Origin: Streptomyces fulvorobeus
GTDB taxonomy: Bacteria; Actinomycetota; Actinomycetes; Streptomycetales; Streptomycetaceae
Reading direction: 5' to 3'
DNA: 64,000 bases
Assembly: GCF_013167895.1 (NCBI RefSeq)
Contig: NZ_BLWC01000001.1
Location: 1,922,001 to 1,986,000, forward strand
Part shown: piece after piece, positions 22,225-30,912 of the stretch
Layout of the letters: each line of letters opens with the position of its first letter
How positions within the stretch are numbered: the stretch's first letter is position 1
The notes under the pieces: model-generated
The model's database searches: none
The model's input: only the letters and a program-made list of their open reading frames with translations
What the model was told of the DNA's origin: nothing
Translations under genes and position numbers: made by a program

Positions 22225-24945
22225 TCAGCGGCTGTCGCTCCCCTTGTCCGACGGCATCACGGCCGCCGCCCGGCCCGCCTCCAGGCGGGCCACGGGGATG
22301 CGGAACGGCGAGCAGGAGACGTAGTCCAGCCCCACCTCGTGGAAGAAGTGCACCGACTCCGGGTCGCCGCCGTGCTCGCCGCAGACCCCGAGCTTGAGGT
22401 CGGGACGGGTCGCGCGGCCGGCCTCGGCGGCGCTGCGCACGAGCGCGCCGACACCGTCCCGGTCGATCGTCTCGAACGGCGACACCCCGAAGATGCCCTT
22501 CTCCAGGTACGCGGTGAAGAACGACGCCTCCACGTCGTCACGGGAGAAGCCCCACACGGTCTGGGTCAGGTCGTTCGTCCCGAAGGAGAAGAACTGCGCG
22601 GCCTCGGCGATCTGGCCGGCGGTCAGCGCGGCCCGCGGGAGCTCGATCATCGTGCCGATGGTCAGCTTCAGCTCCGTGCCGGTGGCGGCCTCGACCTCGG
22701 CGATGACCAGGTCCGCCTCGTCCCTCACGATCTCCAGCTCCTGGACCGTGCCCACGAGCGGGATCATGATCTCGGGACGCGGGTCGCCCTTGGCCTTCTT
22801 GCGCTGCGCCGCCGCCTCCGCGATGGCCCGGACCTGCATCGCGAAGAGCCCGGGGATCACCAGCCCGAGGCGCACCCCGCGCAGGCCCAGCATGGGATTC
22901 TGCTCGTGCAGCTTGTGCACGGCCTGGAGGAGGCGCAGGTCGTTCTCGTTGGCGTCCTTGCGGGACTCGGCGAGGGCGACCCTTACCGACAGCTCCGTGA
23001 TGTCGGGCAGGAACTCGTGCAGCGGCGGGTCCAGCAGCCGTACGGTGACGGGCAGCCCGTCCATCGACTCGAACAGCTCGATGAAGTCGGCCTTCTGGAG
23101 CGGCAGCAGCTCGGCGAGCGCGGTCTCACGCTCGGCGTCGGTGTCGGCGAGGATCAGCTTCTCGACCAACTCGCGGCGCTCACCGAGGAACATGTGCTCT
23201 GTGCGGCACAGGCCGATGCCCTGCGCTCCGAAGCGGCGCGCCCGCAGGGCGTCCTCGGCGTTGTCCGCGTTGGCCCGTACGCGCAGCCTGCGTACCCGGT
23301 CCGCGTACGCCATGATCCGGTGCACGGCGGCCACGAGCTCGTCGGCGTCGTCGGCGCCCGCGTGCATCCGGCCCTCGAAGTACTCGACGACCGGCGACGG
23401 GACGACGGGGACCTCACCGAGGTACACCTTGCCGGTGGAACCGTCGACCGAGACGGTGTCGCCCTCCTCGATCACCCGGCCGCCCACCGTCATCCGGCGG
23501 AGCTTGGTGTCGACCTCCAGGTCCTCGGCTCCGCAGACACACGTCTTGCCCATGCCCCGGGCCACGACCGCCGCGTGCGAGGTCTTGCCGCCGCGCGAGG
23601 TGAGGATGCCCTCGGCGGCGATCATGCCGTCGAGGTCGTCGGGGTTGGTCTCGCGGCGGATGAGGATGACCTTCTCGCCGGAGCGGGACCACTTGATCGC
23701 GGTGTACGAGTCGAAGACGGCCTTGCCGACCGCCGCGCCCGGGGAGGCGGCGATGCCGCGGCCCAGCAGCTCGGTCCTGGCCGTCTCGTCGAAGCGGGGG
23801 AACATCAGCTGCGCGAGCTGCGCCCCGTTGACGCGCTGGAGCGCCTCGGCCTCGTCGATGAGGCCCTGGTCGACGAGTTGGGTGGCGATCCGGAAGGCGG
23901 CACCCGCGGTGCGCTTGCCGACCCGGGTCTGGAGCATCCACAGCTGGCCGCGCTCGATGGTGAACTCGATGTCGCAGAGATCCTTGTAGTGGGTCTCCAG
24001 CGTCTCCATGATCTTCATGAGCTGGTCGTACGACTTCTTGTCGATCGACTCCAGATCGGCGAGCGGCACGGTGTTGCGGATGCCGGCGACGACGTCCTCG
24101 CCCTGCGCGTTCTGGAGGTAGTCGCCGTAGACGCCCTGGTGGCCGCTGGCCGGATCACGGGTGAAGGCCACGCCTGTACCGGAGTCGGGGCCGAGGTTGC
24201 CGAAGACCATCGAGCAGACGTTGACGGCCGTGCCGAGGTCGCCGGGGATGCGCTCCTGGCGGCGGTAGAGCTTGGCGCGGTCGGTGTTCCACGAGTCGAA
24301 GACCGCGTTTATGGCCAGGTCCATCTGCTCCCGCGCGTCCTGCGGGAAGTCGCGGCCGGCCTCCTGCCTGACGATCTTCTTGAAGTGCTTGACCAGCTTC
24401 TTCAGGTCGTCGGCGCCGAGGTCGGTGTCGACGGTGACCTTCTTGGCGTGCTTGGCGGCCTCCAGGGCCTCCTCGAACAGCTCGCCGTCGACCCCGAGGA
24501 CCGTCTTGCCGAACATCTGGATGAGGCGGCGGTAGGAGTCCCACGCGAAGCGCTCCTCGCCGGCCTGGGTGGCGAGACCGATGACGGACTCGTCGGAGAG
24601 GCCGATGTTGAGGACGGTGTCCATCATGCCGGGCATCGAGAACTTGGCGCCGGAGCGGACGGAGACCAGCAGCGGGTCGTCGGCCTGCCCGAGCTTCTTG
24701 CCCATCTTCCGCTCAAGGGCGTCCAGGTGGGCGCTGACCTCCTCGCGCAGCGCGGTCGGTGCCTCGCCGCTGTCGAGGTAGACCTTGCACGCCTCGGTGG
24801 TGATGGTGAAGCCGGGAGGAACGGGCAGCCCGAGATTGGTCATCTCGGCGAGGTTGGCACCCTTGCCGCCCAGGAGGTCTTTGAGATCCCTGTTGCCCTC
24901 GGTGAAGTCGTAGACGAACTTCTGGCGATCTTTGTTTTCCGACAC
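22225..24945 (-). CDS. ppdK: Pyruvate, phosphate dikinase
   Basis: A 906-residue PPDK interconverting pyruvate + ATP + Pi with PEP + AMP + PPi. N-terminal ATP-grasp domain begins YDFTEGNRDLKDLLGGKGAN with GLPVPPGFTITTE and MPGMMDTVLNIG; the phosphohistidine swivel contains LTSRGGKTSHAAVVARGMG with the catalytic His; the C-terminal PEP/pyruvate TIM barrel includes GLCRTEHMF, MLGLRGVRLG, SFGTNDLTQ and the LGVCGEHGGDP active-site Cys region. The GTG was chosen because GAGGAG lies nine bases before it and the VSENKDRQKFVYDF start is the family standard; an in-frame ATG at 25077 would add 44 unconserved residues. Confidence 0.96.
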   Translation of the reverse strand: MSENKDRQKFVYDFTEGNRDLKDLLGGKGANLAEMTNLGLPVPPGFTITTEACKVYLDSGEAPTALREEVSAHLDALERKMGKKLGQADDPLLVSVRSGAKFSMPGMMDTVLNIGLSDESVIGLATQAGEERFAWDSYRRLIQMFGKTVLGVDGELFEEALEAAKHAKKVTVDTDLGADDLKKLVKHFKKIVRQEAGRDFPQDAREQMDLAINAVFDSWNTDRAKLYRRQERIPGDLGTAVNVCSMVFGNLGPDSGTGVAFTRDPASGHQGVYGDYLQNAQGEDVVAGIRNTVPLADLESIDKKSYDQLMKIMETLETHYKDLCDIEFTIERGQLWMLQTRVGKRTAGAAFRIATQLVDQGLIDEAEALQRVNGAQLAQLMFPRFDETARTELLGRGIAASPGAAVGKAVFDSYTAIKWSRSGEKVILIRRETNPDDLDGMIAAEGILTSRGGKTSHAAVVARGMGKTCVCGAEDLEVDTKLRRMTVGGRVIEEGDTVSVDGSTGKVYLGEVPVVPSPVVEYFEGRMHAGADDADELVAAVHRIMAYADRVRRLRVRANADNAEDALRARRFGAQGIGLCRTEHMFLGERRELVEKLILADTDAERETALAELLPLQKADFIELFESMDGLPVTVRLLDPPLHEFLPDITELSVRVALAESRKDANENDLRLLQAVHKLHEQNPMLGLRGVRLGLVIPGLFAMQVRAIAEAAAQRKKAKGDPRPEIMIPLVGTVQELEIVRDEADLVIAEVEAATGTELKLTIGTMIELPRAALTAGQIAEAAQFFSFGTNDLTQTVWGFSRDDVEASFFTAYLEKGIFGVSPFETIDRDGVGALVRSAAEAGRATRPDLKLGVCGEHGGDPESVHFFHEVGLDYVSCSPFRIPVARLEAGRAAAVMPSDKGSDSR

Positions 24946-25203
24946 GGGTCTCGACTCCTCGACGACGCGGGTGGCTGCCCTGACGGCGAGGAACATACCC
25001 AGATCGAAGGTGTCTGGGTACGTCCACTTGCGCGTCATGGGCCTCAACCACCCGTCCGCCAGCAGATCCAAAGTCATGCGGCATCAGGAGGGGCAGGAGG
25101 AGTTCGTTCACCTCCTGAACGCATATGTACGCCCCGTGATCAGAACGAGTCGAGGGCCGAACACTGCGTGACAGAAGCGTCGATCGATCAAAGTAAACGC
25201 GCC

Positions 25204-25218
25204 TGGCACCCAGTGCCA
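25204..25218. promoter_or_regulatory. Palindromic element, copy 1 (TGGCACCCAGTGCCA)
   Basis: A perfect dyad with a CCA centre, about 260 bases upstream of the ppdK start. The same 13-base core recurs in inverted orientation at 25444-25456, supporting a protein-binding role rather than chance. Confidence 0.45.
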
Positions 25219-25443
25219 TCATTTGAGAAATACATCGTGAACCCTCTCGCTCATGTGAGCAACACTCACCTCAGAGGTGGTGAGAATCACGCCCTCGATC
25301 GCGCTCAGATGTCGCCATCTGGACGCCAGATGGGCGCCACACCTTTACTCACCGGCGAGGTGAAGGGAGCAGAGCGTGAGGACGGCAGCGAATGTCCGCC
25401 CCGCCGTCGCGAAACCGTCGCTCAGATGAGCAGCACAGGATGG

Positions 25444-25456
25444 GGCACTGGGTGCC
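25444..25456. promoter_or_regulatory. Palindromic element, copy 2 (GGCACTGGGTGCC)
   Basis: Reverse complement of the core at 25205-25217, located 16 bases beyond the dusB stop. Two identical 13-mers 239 bases apart in one intergenic region suggest cooperative operator sites; alternatively this copy is a short terminator of dusB. Confidence 0.4.
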
Positions 25457-25472
25457 CGCTCACAGAAGCGGT

Positions 25473-26621
25473 TCAACCGCCCGACGTGTCCTGCTCCGCG
25501 TCCGCGTCCACTCCGGCACAGTCGTAGGGGTCCTTCAGCCAGCCGTCCGGGAGCACCACCCGGTTGTTGCCCGAGGTCCGCCCGCGCGGGCCGTCCGCCC
25601 CCTCCGGCCACGGCTGGTCGAGGTCCAGCTCGTGCAGCTGCCCGGCGAGCTCCTCCAGCGAGGAGGTGACGGCGAGCTTCCTGCGCATCTCGGAGCCCAC
25701 CGCGAAGCCCTTGAGGTACCAGGCCACGTGCTTGCGGAAGTCGATCACCCCGCGGGTCTCGTCGCCGATCCACTCACCCAGCAGCGTCGCGTGCCGCACC
25801 ATCACGCCGGCGACCTCCCGCAGGCCGGGCGTCCGGCGCGTCCCGCTGCCCTCGAAGGCGCTCACGAGGTCCCCGAAGAGCCAGGGGCGGCCCAGGCAGC
25901 CCCGGCCGACCACCACGCCGTCACAGCCGGTCTCACGCATCATCCGCAGCGCGTCGTCCGCGCACCAGATGTCGCCGTTACCGAGGACGGGGATCTCCGG
26001 GACGTGCTCCTTGAGACGGGCGATGGCGTCCCAGTCGGCCGTGCCGCCGTAGTGCTGGGCCGCGGTCCTGCCGTGCAGGGCGACGGCCGTCACGCCCTCC
26101 TCGACGGCGATCCTGCCCGCGTCCAGGAACGTGATGTGGTCGTCGTCGATGCCCTTGCGCATCTTGATGGTGACCGGGAGGTCACCGGCGTGGGTGACGG
26201 CCTGGCGGAGGATGGCGCGCAGCAGGGGCCGCTTGTACGGGAGCGCGGAGCCGCCGCCCTTGCGGGTCACCTTGGGGACCGGGCAGCCGAAGTTCAGGTC
26301 GATGTGGTCGGCGAGGTCCTCGTCGACGATCATGCGGACCGCTTTGCCGACGGTGACCGGGTCCACTCCGTACAGCTGGATGGAGCGCGGGGTCTCGCTC
26401 GCGTCGAAGTGGATGAGCTGCATGGTCTTCTCGTTGCGCTCGACCAGCGCCCGCGTCGTGATCATCTCGCTGACGAACAGCCCCTTGCCCCCGGAGAACT
26501 CCCGGCACAGGGTGCGGAAGGGGGCGTTGGTGATGCCGGCCATGGGGGCGAGCACCACGGGCGGCCGCACGGTGTGCGGGCCGATCCGGAGCAGCGGGGG
26601 CGCGGGAGCGAGCGTGGTCAT
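25473..26621 (-). CDS. dusB: tRNA-dihydrouridine synthase, DusB family
   Basis: A 382-residue FMN enzyme reducing uridine to dihydrouridine in the tRNA D-loop. VLAPMAGITNAPFRTLCREF binds FMN, LFVSEMITTRALVE and IQLYGVDPVTVGKA follow, LNFGCPVPKVTRKGGGSAL carries the catalytic Cys and Lys-containing segment, and VAVALHGRTAAQHYGG and IPVLGNGDIW complete the TIM barrel. The C-terminal helical domain contains the FRKHVAWYLKG motif. The ATG lies where family homology begins (MTTLAPAPPLLRIG); 22 further upstream codons are unconserved. Historically annotated nifR3-like. Confidence 0.93.
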   Translation of the reverse strand: MTTLAPAPPLLRIGPHTVRPPVVLAPMAGITNAPFRTLCREFSGGKGLFVSEMITTRALVERNEKTMQLIHFDASETPRSIQLYGVDPVTVGKAVRMIVDEDLADHIDLNFGCPVPKVTRKGGGSALPYKRPLLRAILRQAVTHAGDLPVTIKMRKGIDDDHITFLDAGRIAVEEGVTAVALHGRTAAQHYGGTADWDAIARLKEHVPEIPVLGNGDIWCADDALRMMRETGCDGVVVGRGCLGRPWLFGDLVSAFEGSGTRRTPGLREVAGVMVRHATLLGEWIGDETRGVIDFRKHVAWYLKGFAVGSEMRRKLAVTSSLEELAGQLHELDLDQPWPEGADGPRGRTSGNNRVVLPDGWLKDPYDCAGVDADAEQDTSGG

Positions 26622-26693
26622 TCCCCCATTGTCGCGTACCGCTGAAGTGCCCCCGGGCGGCCGGGGCCAGCAGGCAGGTCCGCGCACACGGGT

Positions 26694-26729
26694 GCGGGCC
26701 CGGAATCACACGAGGTGATCCGGGCCCGC
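26694..26729 (-). terminator. Intrinsic terminator after DUF6243 gene
   Basis: Hairpin with arms GCGGGCCCGGA and TCCGGGCCCGC, extended by TCAC/GTGA pairing with one bulged A, located about 25 bases after the DUF6243 stop in its direction. Confidence 0.7.
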
Positions 26730-26753
26730 GGTCGTACGGGTGGGGCGAAGGCG

Positions 26754-26969
26754 TCAGTTCCCGGCCGGGGCGTCCTGGGCCGGAGCGTCATCCGTGGAGG
26801 TGGCGGAGGACTGGGCGCGCTCACGCATCCTGCGCACCAGCTCCTGCTTCTGCTCCTCGGCGCTCTGGCGGTCGGCGTTGCGCGAGGGGCCTGCGGTCTG
26901 CTTTTCGGCGCGGGTCAGCTTCTTGCGCTGTCCGCCCACACCGAGGAGGTTGTTACGGCTCTTTGCCAC
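26754..26969 (-). CDS. DUF6243 family small protein
   Basis: A 71-residue highly charged protein starting VAKSRNNLLGVGGQRKKLTR, followed by a helical ADRQSAEEQKQELVRRMRER segment and an acidic/Ala tail. The N-terminal SRNNLLGVGGQRKKLSRA-like pattern is what I know as DUF6243. The GTG start follows GGGAGA at five bases. No membrane segment. The basic N-terminal half could bind nucleic acid, but no function is known. Confidence 0.78.
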   Translation of the reverse strand: MAKSRNNLLGVGGQRKKLTRAEKQTAGPSRNADRQSAEEQKQELVRRMRERAQSSATSTDDAPAQDAPAGN

Positions 26970-27131
26970 GGGGTTCTCCCATTCGTGGTGAGAAATGAGG
27001 TCTGAGGTGATCGGCGATCGATCCGATGGGCGGCGGGTCGTGAGTCCCGCCGCGCTCTCACTCGTAGATCTGGAAGAACGAAGACATGCCCGAAACGGTA
27101 CCCCGGCCCCGCCGGGCCGGGCACCCACTTT

Positions 27132-27335
27132 TCAGGCGGTCGGGTCCACGGTCGCCTGATGGGCCTCCGCGAGGTGCTCCTGCGCCTTCAGCCACGGAAG
27201 GAACTGCGCGCTCCTGCGCCAGCCGCAGGTCCCGCAGCTCAGCTGGCGCTGGAGCCCCGACCTGCTGACGTGGACGATGTGCTCACGGCCGTGGCCGTCC
27301 CATCTGCTGACCTTGCTCGTGGTCATGGACGGCAT
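27132..27335 (-). CDS. Small zinc-ribbon-like protein
   Basis: A 67-residue protein with SCGTCGWRRSAQFLPWLKAQ followed by EHLAEAHQ: a C-x2-C pair plus two His residues about 16-21 residues later that could form a single Cys2His2 zinc site. The N-terminal WDGHGREHIVHVSRSG is basic. The ATG follows AGGAGG at five bases, which decides the start. Located between glyS and the DUF6243 gene on the same strand. Function unknown; a nucleic-acid or protein-binding adaptor is possible. Confidence 0.72.
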   Translation of the reverse strand: MPSMTTSKVSRWDGHGREHIVHVSRSGLQRQLSCGTCGWRRSAQFLPWLKAQEHLAEAHQATVDPTA

Positions 27336-27372
27336 CCTGGCCTCCTGTGGACGGGTGCGCCCAGTCTGCAAC

Positions 27373-27408
27373 GAAGCCCCCGGTCCCGTACGGGGAACCA
27401 GGGGCTTC
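27373..27408 (-). terminator. Intrinsic terminator after glyS
   Basis: Arms GAAGCCCC and GGGGCTTC enclosing an internal GGTCCCGTACGGGGAACC stem, about 30 bases downstream of the glyS stop on its strand. Confidence 0.75.
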
Positions 27409-27436
27409 GCGCGTTGTACGGCATGCCGTACGAAGG

Positions 27437-28819
27437 TCAGCAGCCGAGCAGCCTGGCACCCAGGTACGCCTGGATCTGGTCCAGGGAGACGCGCTCCTGC
27501 TTCATGGTGTCGCGCTCGCGCACGGTCACCGCGTCGTCGTCGAGGGTGTCGAAGTCGACGGTGACGCAGAACGGCGTGCCGATCTCGTCCTGGCGGCGGT
27601 AGCGGCGGCCGATGGCACCCGCGTCGTCGAACTCGATGTTCCAGTTCTGCCGCAGGTCCGCAGCGAGTCCCTTGGCCTTCGGGGACAGCTGGGGGTTGCG
27701 GGACAGCGGCAGCACCGCGACCTTGACCGGCGCCAGGCGCGGGTCGAGACGCATCACGGTGCGCTTCTCCATGACGCCCTTGGCGTTGGGGGCCTCGTCC
27801 TCGATGTACGCGTCGAGCATGAAGGCGAGCATCGCGCGGTTGACACCGGCCGCCGGCTCGATGACGTACGGAGTCCAGCGCTCGCCGGCCTCCTGGTCGA
27901 AGTACATCAGGTCCTGGCCCGACGCCTTGGAGTGCGCCTTGAGGTCGAAGTCGGTGCGGTTGGCGACGCCTTCGAGCTCGGAGAACTCGTTGCCGCCGAA
28001 GTTGAAGCGGTACTCGATGTCGGCGGTGCGCTTCGAGTAGTGCGACAGCTTCTCCTTGGGGTGGTCGAACCAGCGCATGTTCTCCTCGCGCAGGCCGAGA
28101 CCCGTGTACCAGGCCCAGCGCTGGTCCATCCAGTACTGCTGCCACTCCTCGTCCTCGCCCGGCTTGACGAAGAACTCCATCTCCATCTGCTCGAACTCGC
28201 GGGTGCGGAAGATGAAGTTGCCCGGAGTGATCTCGTTCCGGAAGGACTTGCCGATCTGCGCGATGCCGAACGGCGGCTTCTTGCGCGAAGTCTGGAGCAC
28301 CTGGGCGAAGTTGGTGAAGATGCCCTGGGCGGTCTCGGGACGCAGGTACGCGGCGGAACCGGCGTCCTGGGTCGGGCCGAGGTGGGTCTGCAGCATGCCG
28401 GAGAACTGCTTGGGCTCGGTGAACTGGCCCTTGTTGCCGCAGTTCGGGCAGTTGATGTCGGCGAGGCCGTTGGCGGGCTGGCGGCCGTGCTTGGCCTCGT
28501 AGCCCTCCTCCAGGTGGTCCGCGCGGTAGCGCTTGTGGCAGGAGGTGCACTCGGTCAGCGGGTCCGAGAAGGTCGCCAGGTGACCGGACGCCTCCCAGAC
28601 CTCGGAGGCCAGGATCACCGACGAGTCGAGACCGACGATGTCCTCGCGCGCGGTGACCATGGAGCGCCACCACTGACGCTTGATGTTCTCCTTGAGTTCG
28701 ACACCCAGCGGCCCGTAGTCCCAGGCGGCCTTGGAGCCACCGTAGATCTCACTGCAGGGGTAGACGAAGCCACGGCGCTTGCTCAGGCTGACGATGGTGT
28801 CGATCTTGTCGGCGGCCAC
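27437..28819 (-). CDS. glyS: Glycyl-tRNA synthetase, eukaryotic/archaeal-type dimeric
   Basis: A 460-residue class II aminoacyl-tRNA synthetase charging tRNA-Gly. Motifs: [14 protein letters not shown] near the N-terminus, [16 protein letters not shown] (motif 1 region), [14 protein letters not shown] and [10 protein letters not shown] (two CxxC zinc knuckles in the insertion), [30 protein letters not shown] (motif 2, quoted in part by key residues FRNE and RTREF), and the C-terminal anticodon-binding domain ending [13 protein letters not shown]. The GTG start follows GAGAG. Single-chain alpha2 enzyme, typical of actinobacteria. Confidence 0.95.
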   Translation of the reverse strand: MAADKIDTIVSLSKRRGFVYPCSEIYGGSKAAWDYGPLGVELKENIKRQWWRSMVTAREDIVGLDSSVILASEVWEASGHLATFSDPLTECTSCHKRYRADHLEEGYEAKHGRQPANGLADINCPNCGNKGQFTEPKQFSGMLQTHLGPTQDAGSAAYLRPETAQGIFTNFAQVLQTSRKKPPFGIAQIGKSFRNEITPGNFIFRTREFEQMEMEFFVKPGEDEEWQQYWMDQRWAWYTGLGLREENMRWFDHPKEKLSHYSKRTADIEYRFNFGGNEFSELEGVANRTDFDLKAHSKASGQDLMYFDQEAGERWTPYVIEPAAGVNRAMLAFMLDAYIEDEAPNAKGVMEKRTVMRLDPRLAPVKVAVLPLSRNPQLSPKAKGLAADLRQNWNIEFDDAGAIGRRYRRQDEIGTPFCVTVDFDTLDDDAVTVRERDTMKQERVSLDQIQAYLGARLLGC

Positions 28820-29004
28820 GGTGCTCTCTTCATTGCGACGGCGAAATTGGACAGGAGCGGCGCTGAGCGCCTCAGTGGGGGGTGGTGATCGCGAGACGGC
28901 GGGGGCGAATGGCTCAGATTACCGGCGGGCGCACCCCCTGGATCAAATCGGCGGGAGAGCCGGGCGTCCGCGCCCCGGTGTTATGGACGTCTCATCCGTC
29001 TTGT

Positions 29005-29019
29005 TGACAATCGTTTCCA
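29005..29019. promoter_or_regulatory. Zur-box-like site 1 upstream of znuA
   Basis: TGACAATCGTTTCCA, matching the streptomycete Zur consensus read as TGAAAATCATTTTCA at 12 of 15 positions. It covers a TTGACA-like -35 element, so occupied Zur would block transcription of znuA. The divergent glyS lies about 185 bases away. Confidence 0.5.
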
Positions 29020-29026
29020 CAATTGT

Positions 29027-29041
29027 TGAAAATGACTGTCA
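29027..29041. promoter_or_regulatory. Zur-box-like site 2 overlapping znuA start
   Basis: TGAAAATGACTGTCA, matching TGAAAATGATTTTCA at 13 of 15 positions, and ending on the first base of the znuA ATG. Spaced 22 bases from site 1 start to start, that is, on the same helix face. The gene product Zur is encoded at the end of this operon. Confidence 0.65.
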
Positions 29042-30086
29042 TGAACGTACGTCGCCTGATACCCACCGCCGCCGTCGCAGGAGCAGTCGTCCTCGGCCTC
29101 ACCGGCCTCTCCGCCTGCTCCTCGTCCGACGCCGCCGACCGCGAGAACGGCGACAAGCTGAACGTGGTCACCTCCTTCTACCCGATGCAGTTCCTGGCCG
29201 AGGAGATAGGCGGGGACCACGTCTCCGTCGAGAGCCTCACCCGGCCGGGCGTCGAGCCGCACGACCTGGAGCTCACCCCCGGCAGATCGGCGGTCTCGGG
29301 GAGGCGGACTACATCCTCTACCTCAAGGGCATCCAGCCCGCCGTCGACGACGCCGTCACCCAGGCCGGGGTGGAGAACACCGTCGACGCCGCGACGCTCA
29401 CCACGCTGGAGAAGCACGGCAGCGAGGTCGGCCACGAGGAGGAGCACCCCGAGGAGGAGCACGCCGAGGAGGAGCACCCCGGGGAGAAGCACGCCGGAGA
29501 GAAGCACGCCGAGGAGGAGCACGCCGCGCAGGAGGGCGACGAGCACGCGCACGAGGGCGAGGGCGGCACCGACCCCCACATCTGGCTGGACCCCGTGAAG
29601 TACGCCGAGGTCGCCAAGGGTGTCGGCAAGTCCCTGGAGAAGGCCGACCCGGACCACGCCGCGGACTACGCCAGGAACACGGACGCCCTGGTCGGCAAGT
29701 TGGGCGCGCTGGACACGGCCTTCGAGACGGGCCTGAAGGACACGGCGACCAAGACGTTCATCACCACGCACTCCGCCTTCGGATACCTCGCCGAGCGCTA
29801 CGGCCTGGTCCAGGAGGGCATCGCCGGCATCGACCCCGAGGCCGAGCCCAGCCCGGCCCGCCTCCAGGAGATCCACACCGTCGCGAAGGAGAACAAGGCC
29901 ACCACCGTGTTCTTCGAGACGCTCACCAGCGACAGGACCGCGAAGACCGTCGCCGAGGACACCGGTCTGAAGACGGATGTCCTGGACCCGCTGGAGGGAA
30001 TCACCGAGCGGTCCAAGGGCGCTGACTACATCAAGGTGATGGAGTCCAACCTCACCGCGCTCCAGAAGGCCCTCGGAGCCAAGTGA
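29041..30086 (+). CDS. znuA: Zinc ABC transporter substrate-binding lipoprotein, frameshifted in this sequence
   Basis: About 348 residues after correcting one frameshift. Signal peptide MNVRRLIPTAAVAGAVVLGL then TGLSAC with lipobox Cys26. Cluster 9 solute-binding fold: VVTSFYPMQFLAEEIGGDHV, GVEPHDLELTP with the first His ligand, a long His/Glu-rich loop (repeats of EEEHPEE, GEKHAGEKH), THSAFGYLAERYGL with a second His, and VFFETLTSDRTAKTVAEDTG. The frame breaks in a C5 run at 29276-29280; one more C restores LELTPRQIGGLGEADYIL. No ribosome-binding site precedes the ATG, so translation is probably leaderless. Delivers Zn2+ to ZnuBC. Confidence 0.9.
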
Positions 30087-30130
30087 CCGACGTCACACCC
30101 GTACCGTCCTCAGCAGCACCGGAGGCGCTC

Positions 30131-30907
30131 ATGCCGCAGCACACCACCACCGACCCCGTGATCCGCCTGCGCGGCGCCACGGCCGCGCTCGGCGGGCGCC
30201 CTGTGCTGCGGGGGGTCGACCTCGCCGTACACCGCGGTGAGGTCGTCGCCCTCCTCGGCGCCAACGGCTCGGGCAAGTCCACGGCCGTGCGCTCCGCCAT
30301 CGGGCAGGTCCCGCTGACCTCGGGCACCGTCGAACTCTTCGGCACCGAGCTGCGCCGCTTCCGCCAGTGGGCCCGCATCGGCTACGTCCCGCAGCGCACG
30401 ACCGCGGCCGGCGGCGTCCCCGCCACGGTCCGCGAGGTCGTCGCGTCGGGGCGCCTGTCCCGTACGAAGCTGAGGCTGCCCCGCAAGGCGGACCGGGAGG
30501 CCGTCAGCCGGGCCATCGAGCTCGTCGGCCTGACCGACAGGGCCAGGGACTCCGTGAGCGCGCTCTCGGGCGGTCAGCACCAGCGGGTGCTGATCGCGCG
30601 GGCGCTCGCAGCCGAACCCGAGCTGCTGATCATGGACGAGCCGATGGCGGGCGTCGACCTGGCCAGCCAGGAGGTCCTGGCCCACACGCTGCGCGAGCAG
30701 GTCGCCGTCGGCGCGTCCGTCCTGCTCGTCCTGCACGAGCTCGGTCCGCTGGAGCCGCTGATCGACCGTGCGATCGTGCTGCGCGACGGCTGCGTGACGC
30801 ACGACGGCCCGCCTCCCGAGGCGCTGGGACAGCACGCGCTGCCCGGCCACGACCACGTACACCCCCACGCGGCTTCCGAGCCCGTACGGACCGGACTGCT
30901 GAGCTGA
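30131..30907 (+). CDS. znuC: Zinc ABC transporter ATP-binding protein
   Basis: A 258-residue ABC ATPase energising zinc import. Walker A GANGSGKSTAVR, Q-loop GYVPQRTTA, signature LSGGQHQRVLIARAL, Walker B LLIMDEPM with AGVDLASQE (D-loop region), and H-loop LLVLHELGPL. The C-terminal HALPGHDHVHPHA is His-rich. The ATG was chosen because GGAGG lies five bases before it and conserved sequence starts there; a GTG at 30083 overlapping the znuA stop is an alternative that adds 16 residues. Confidence 0.93.
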   Translation: MPQHTTTDPVIRLRGATAALGGRPVLRGVDLAVHRGEVVALLGANGSGKSTAVRSAIGQVPLTSGTVELFGTELRRFRQWARIGYVPQRTTAAGGVPATVREVVASGRLSRTKLRLPRKADREAVSRAIELVGLTDRARDSVSALSGGQHQRVLIARALAAEPELLIMDEPMAGVDLASQEVLAHTLREQVAVGASVLLVLHELGPLEPLIDRAIVLRDGCVTHDGPPPEALGQHALPGHDHVHPHAASEPVRTGLLS

Positions 30908-30912
30908 TCACG

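Larger units (their letters stand above)
24946..25472. other. Palindrome-rich intergenic region upstream of ppdK
   Basis: 527 bases without a supported gene, AT-richer than its surroundings. It carries several dyads: TACCCAGA-N9-TCTGGGTA (24996-25020), TGGCACCCAGTGCCA (25204-25218), GTGAG-N5-CTCAC (25255-25269), a CAGATG/CATCTG/CAGATG cluster (25306-25332), and a second copy of the GGCACTGGGTGCC palindrome (25444-25456). It presumably includes the ppdK promoter and the 3' end of the dusB transcript. Confidence 0.6.

Noticed and set aside
24946..25077. Upstream ATG extension of ppdK by 44 residues
   Set aside because: No ribosome-binding site and no conservation expected; GAGGAG followed by GTG at 24945 gives the standard N-terminus.
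22339..25527. A 1062-codon open frame on the + strand opposite ppdK
   Set aside because: It is the antisense shadow produced by GC-rich codon bias. The protein is a low-complexity mix of Leu, Gly, Val, Asp and Arg without any family motif, and ppdK on the other strand is unmistakable.
28820..29004. Possible T-box or riboswitch upstream of glyS
   Set aside because: The gap is short and shared with the znuA promoter, and no T-box sequence or specifier stem was seen.
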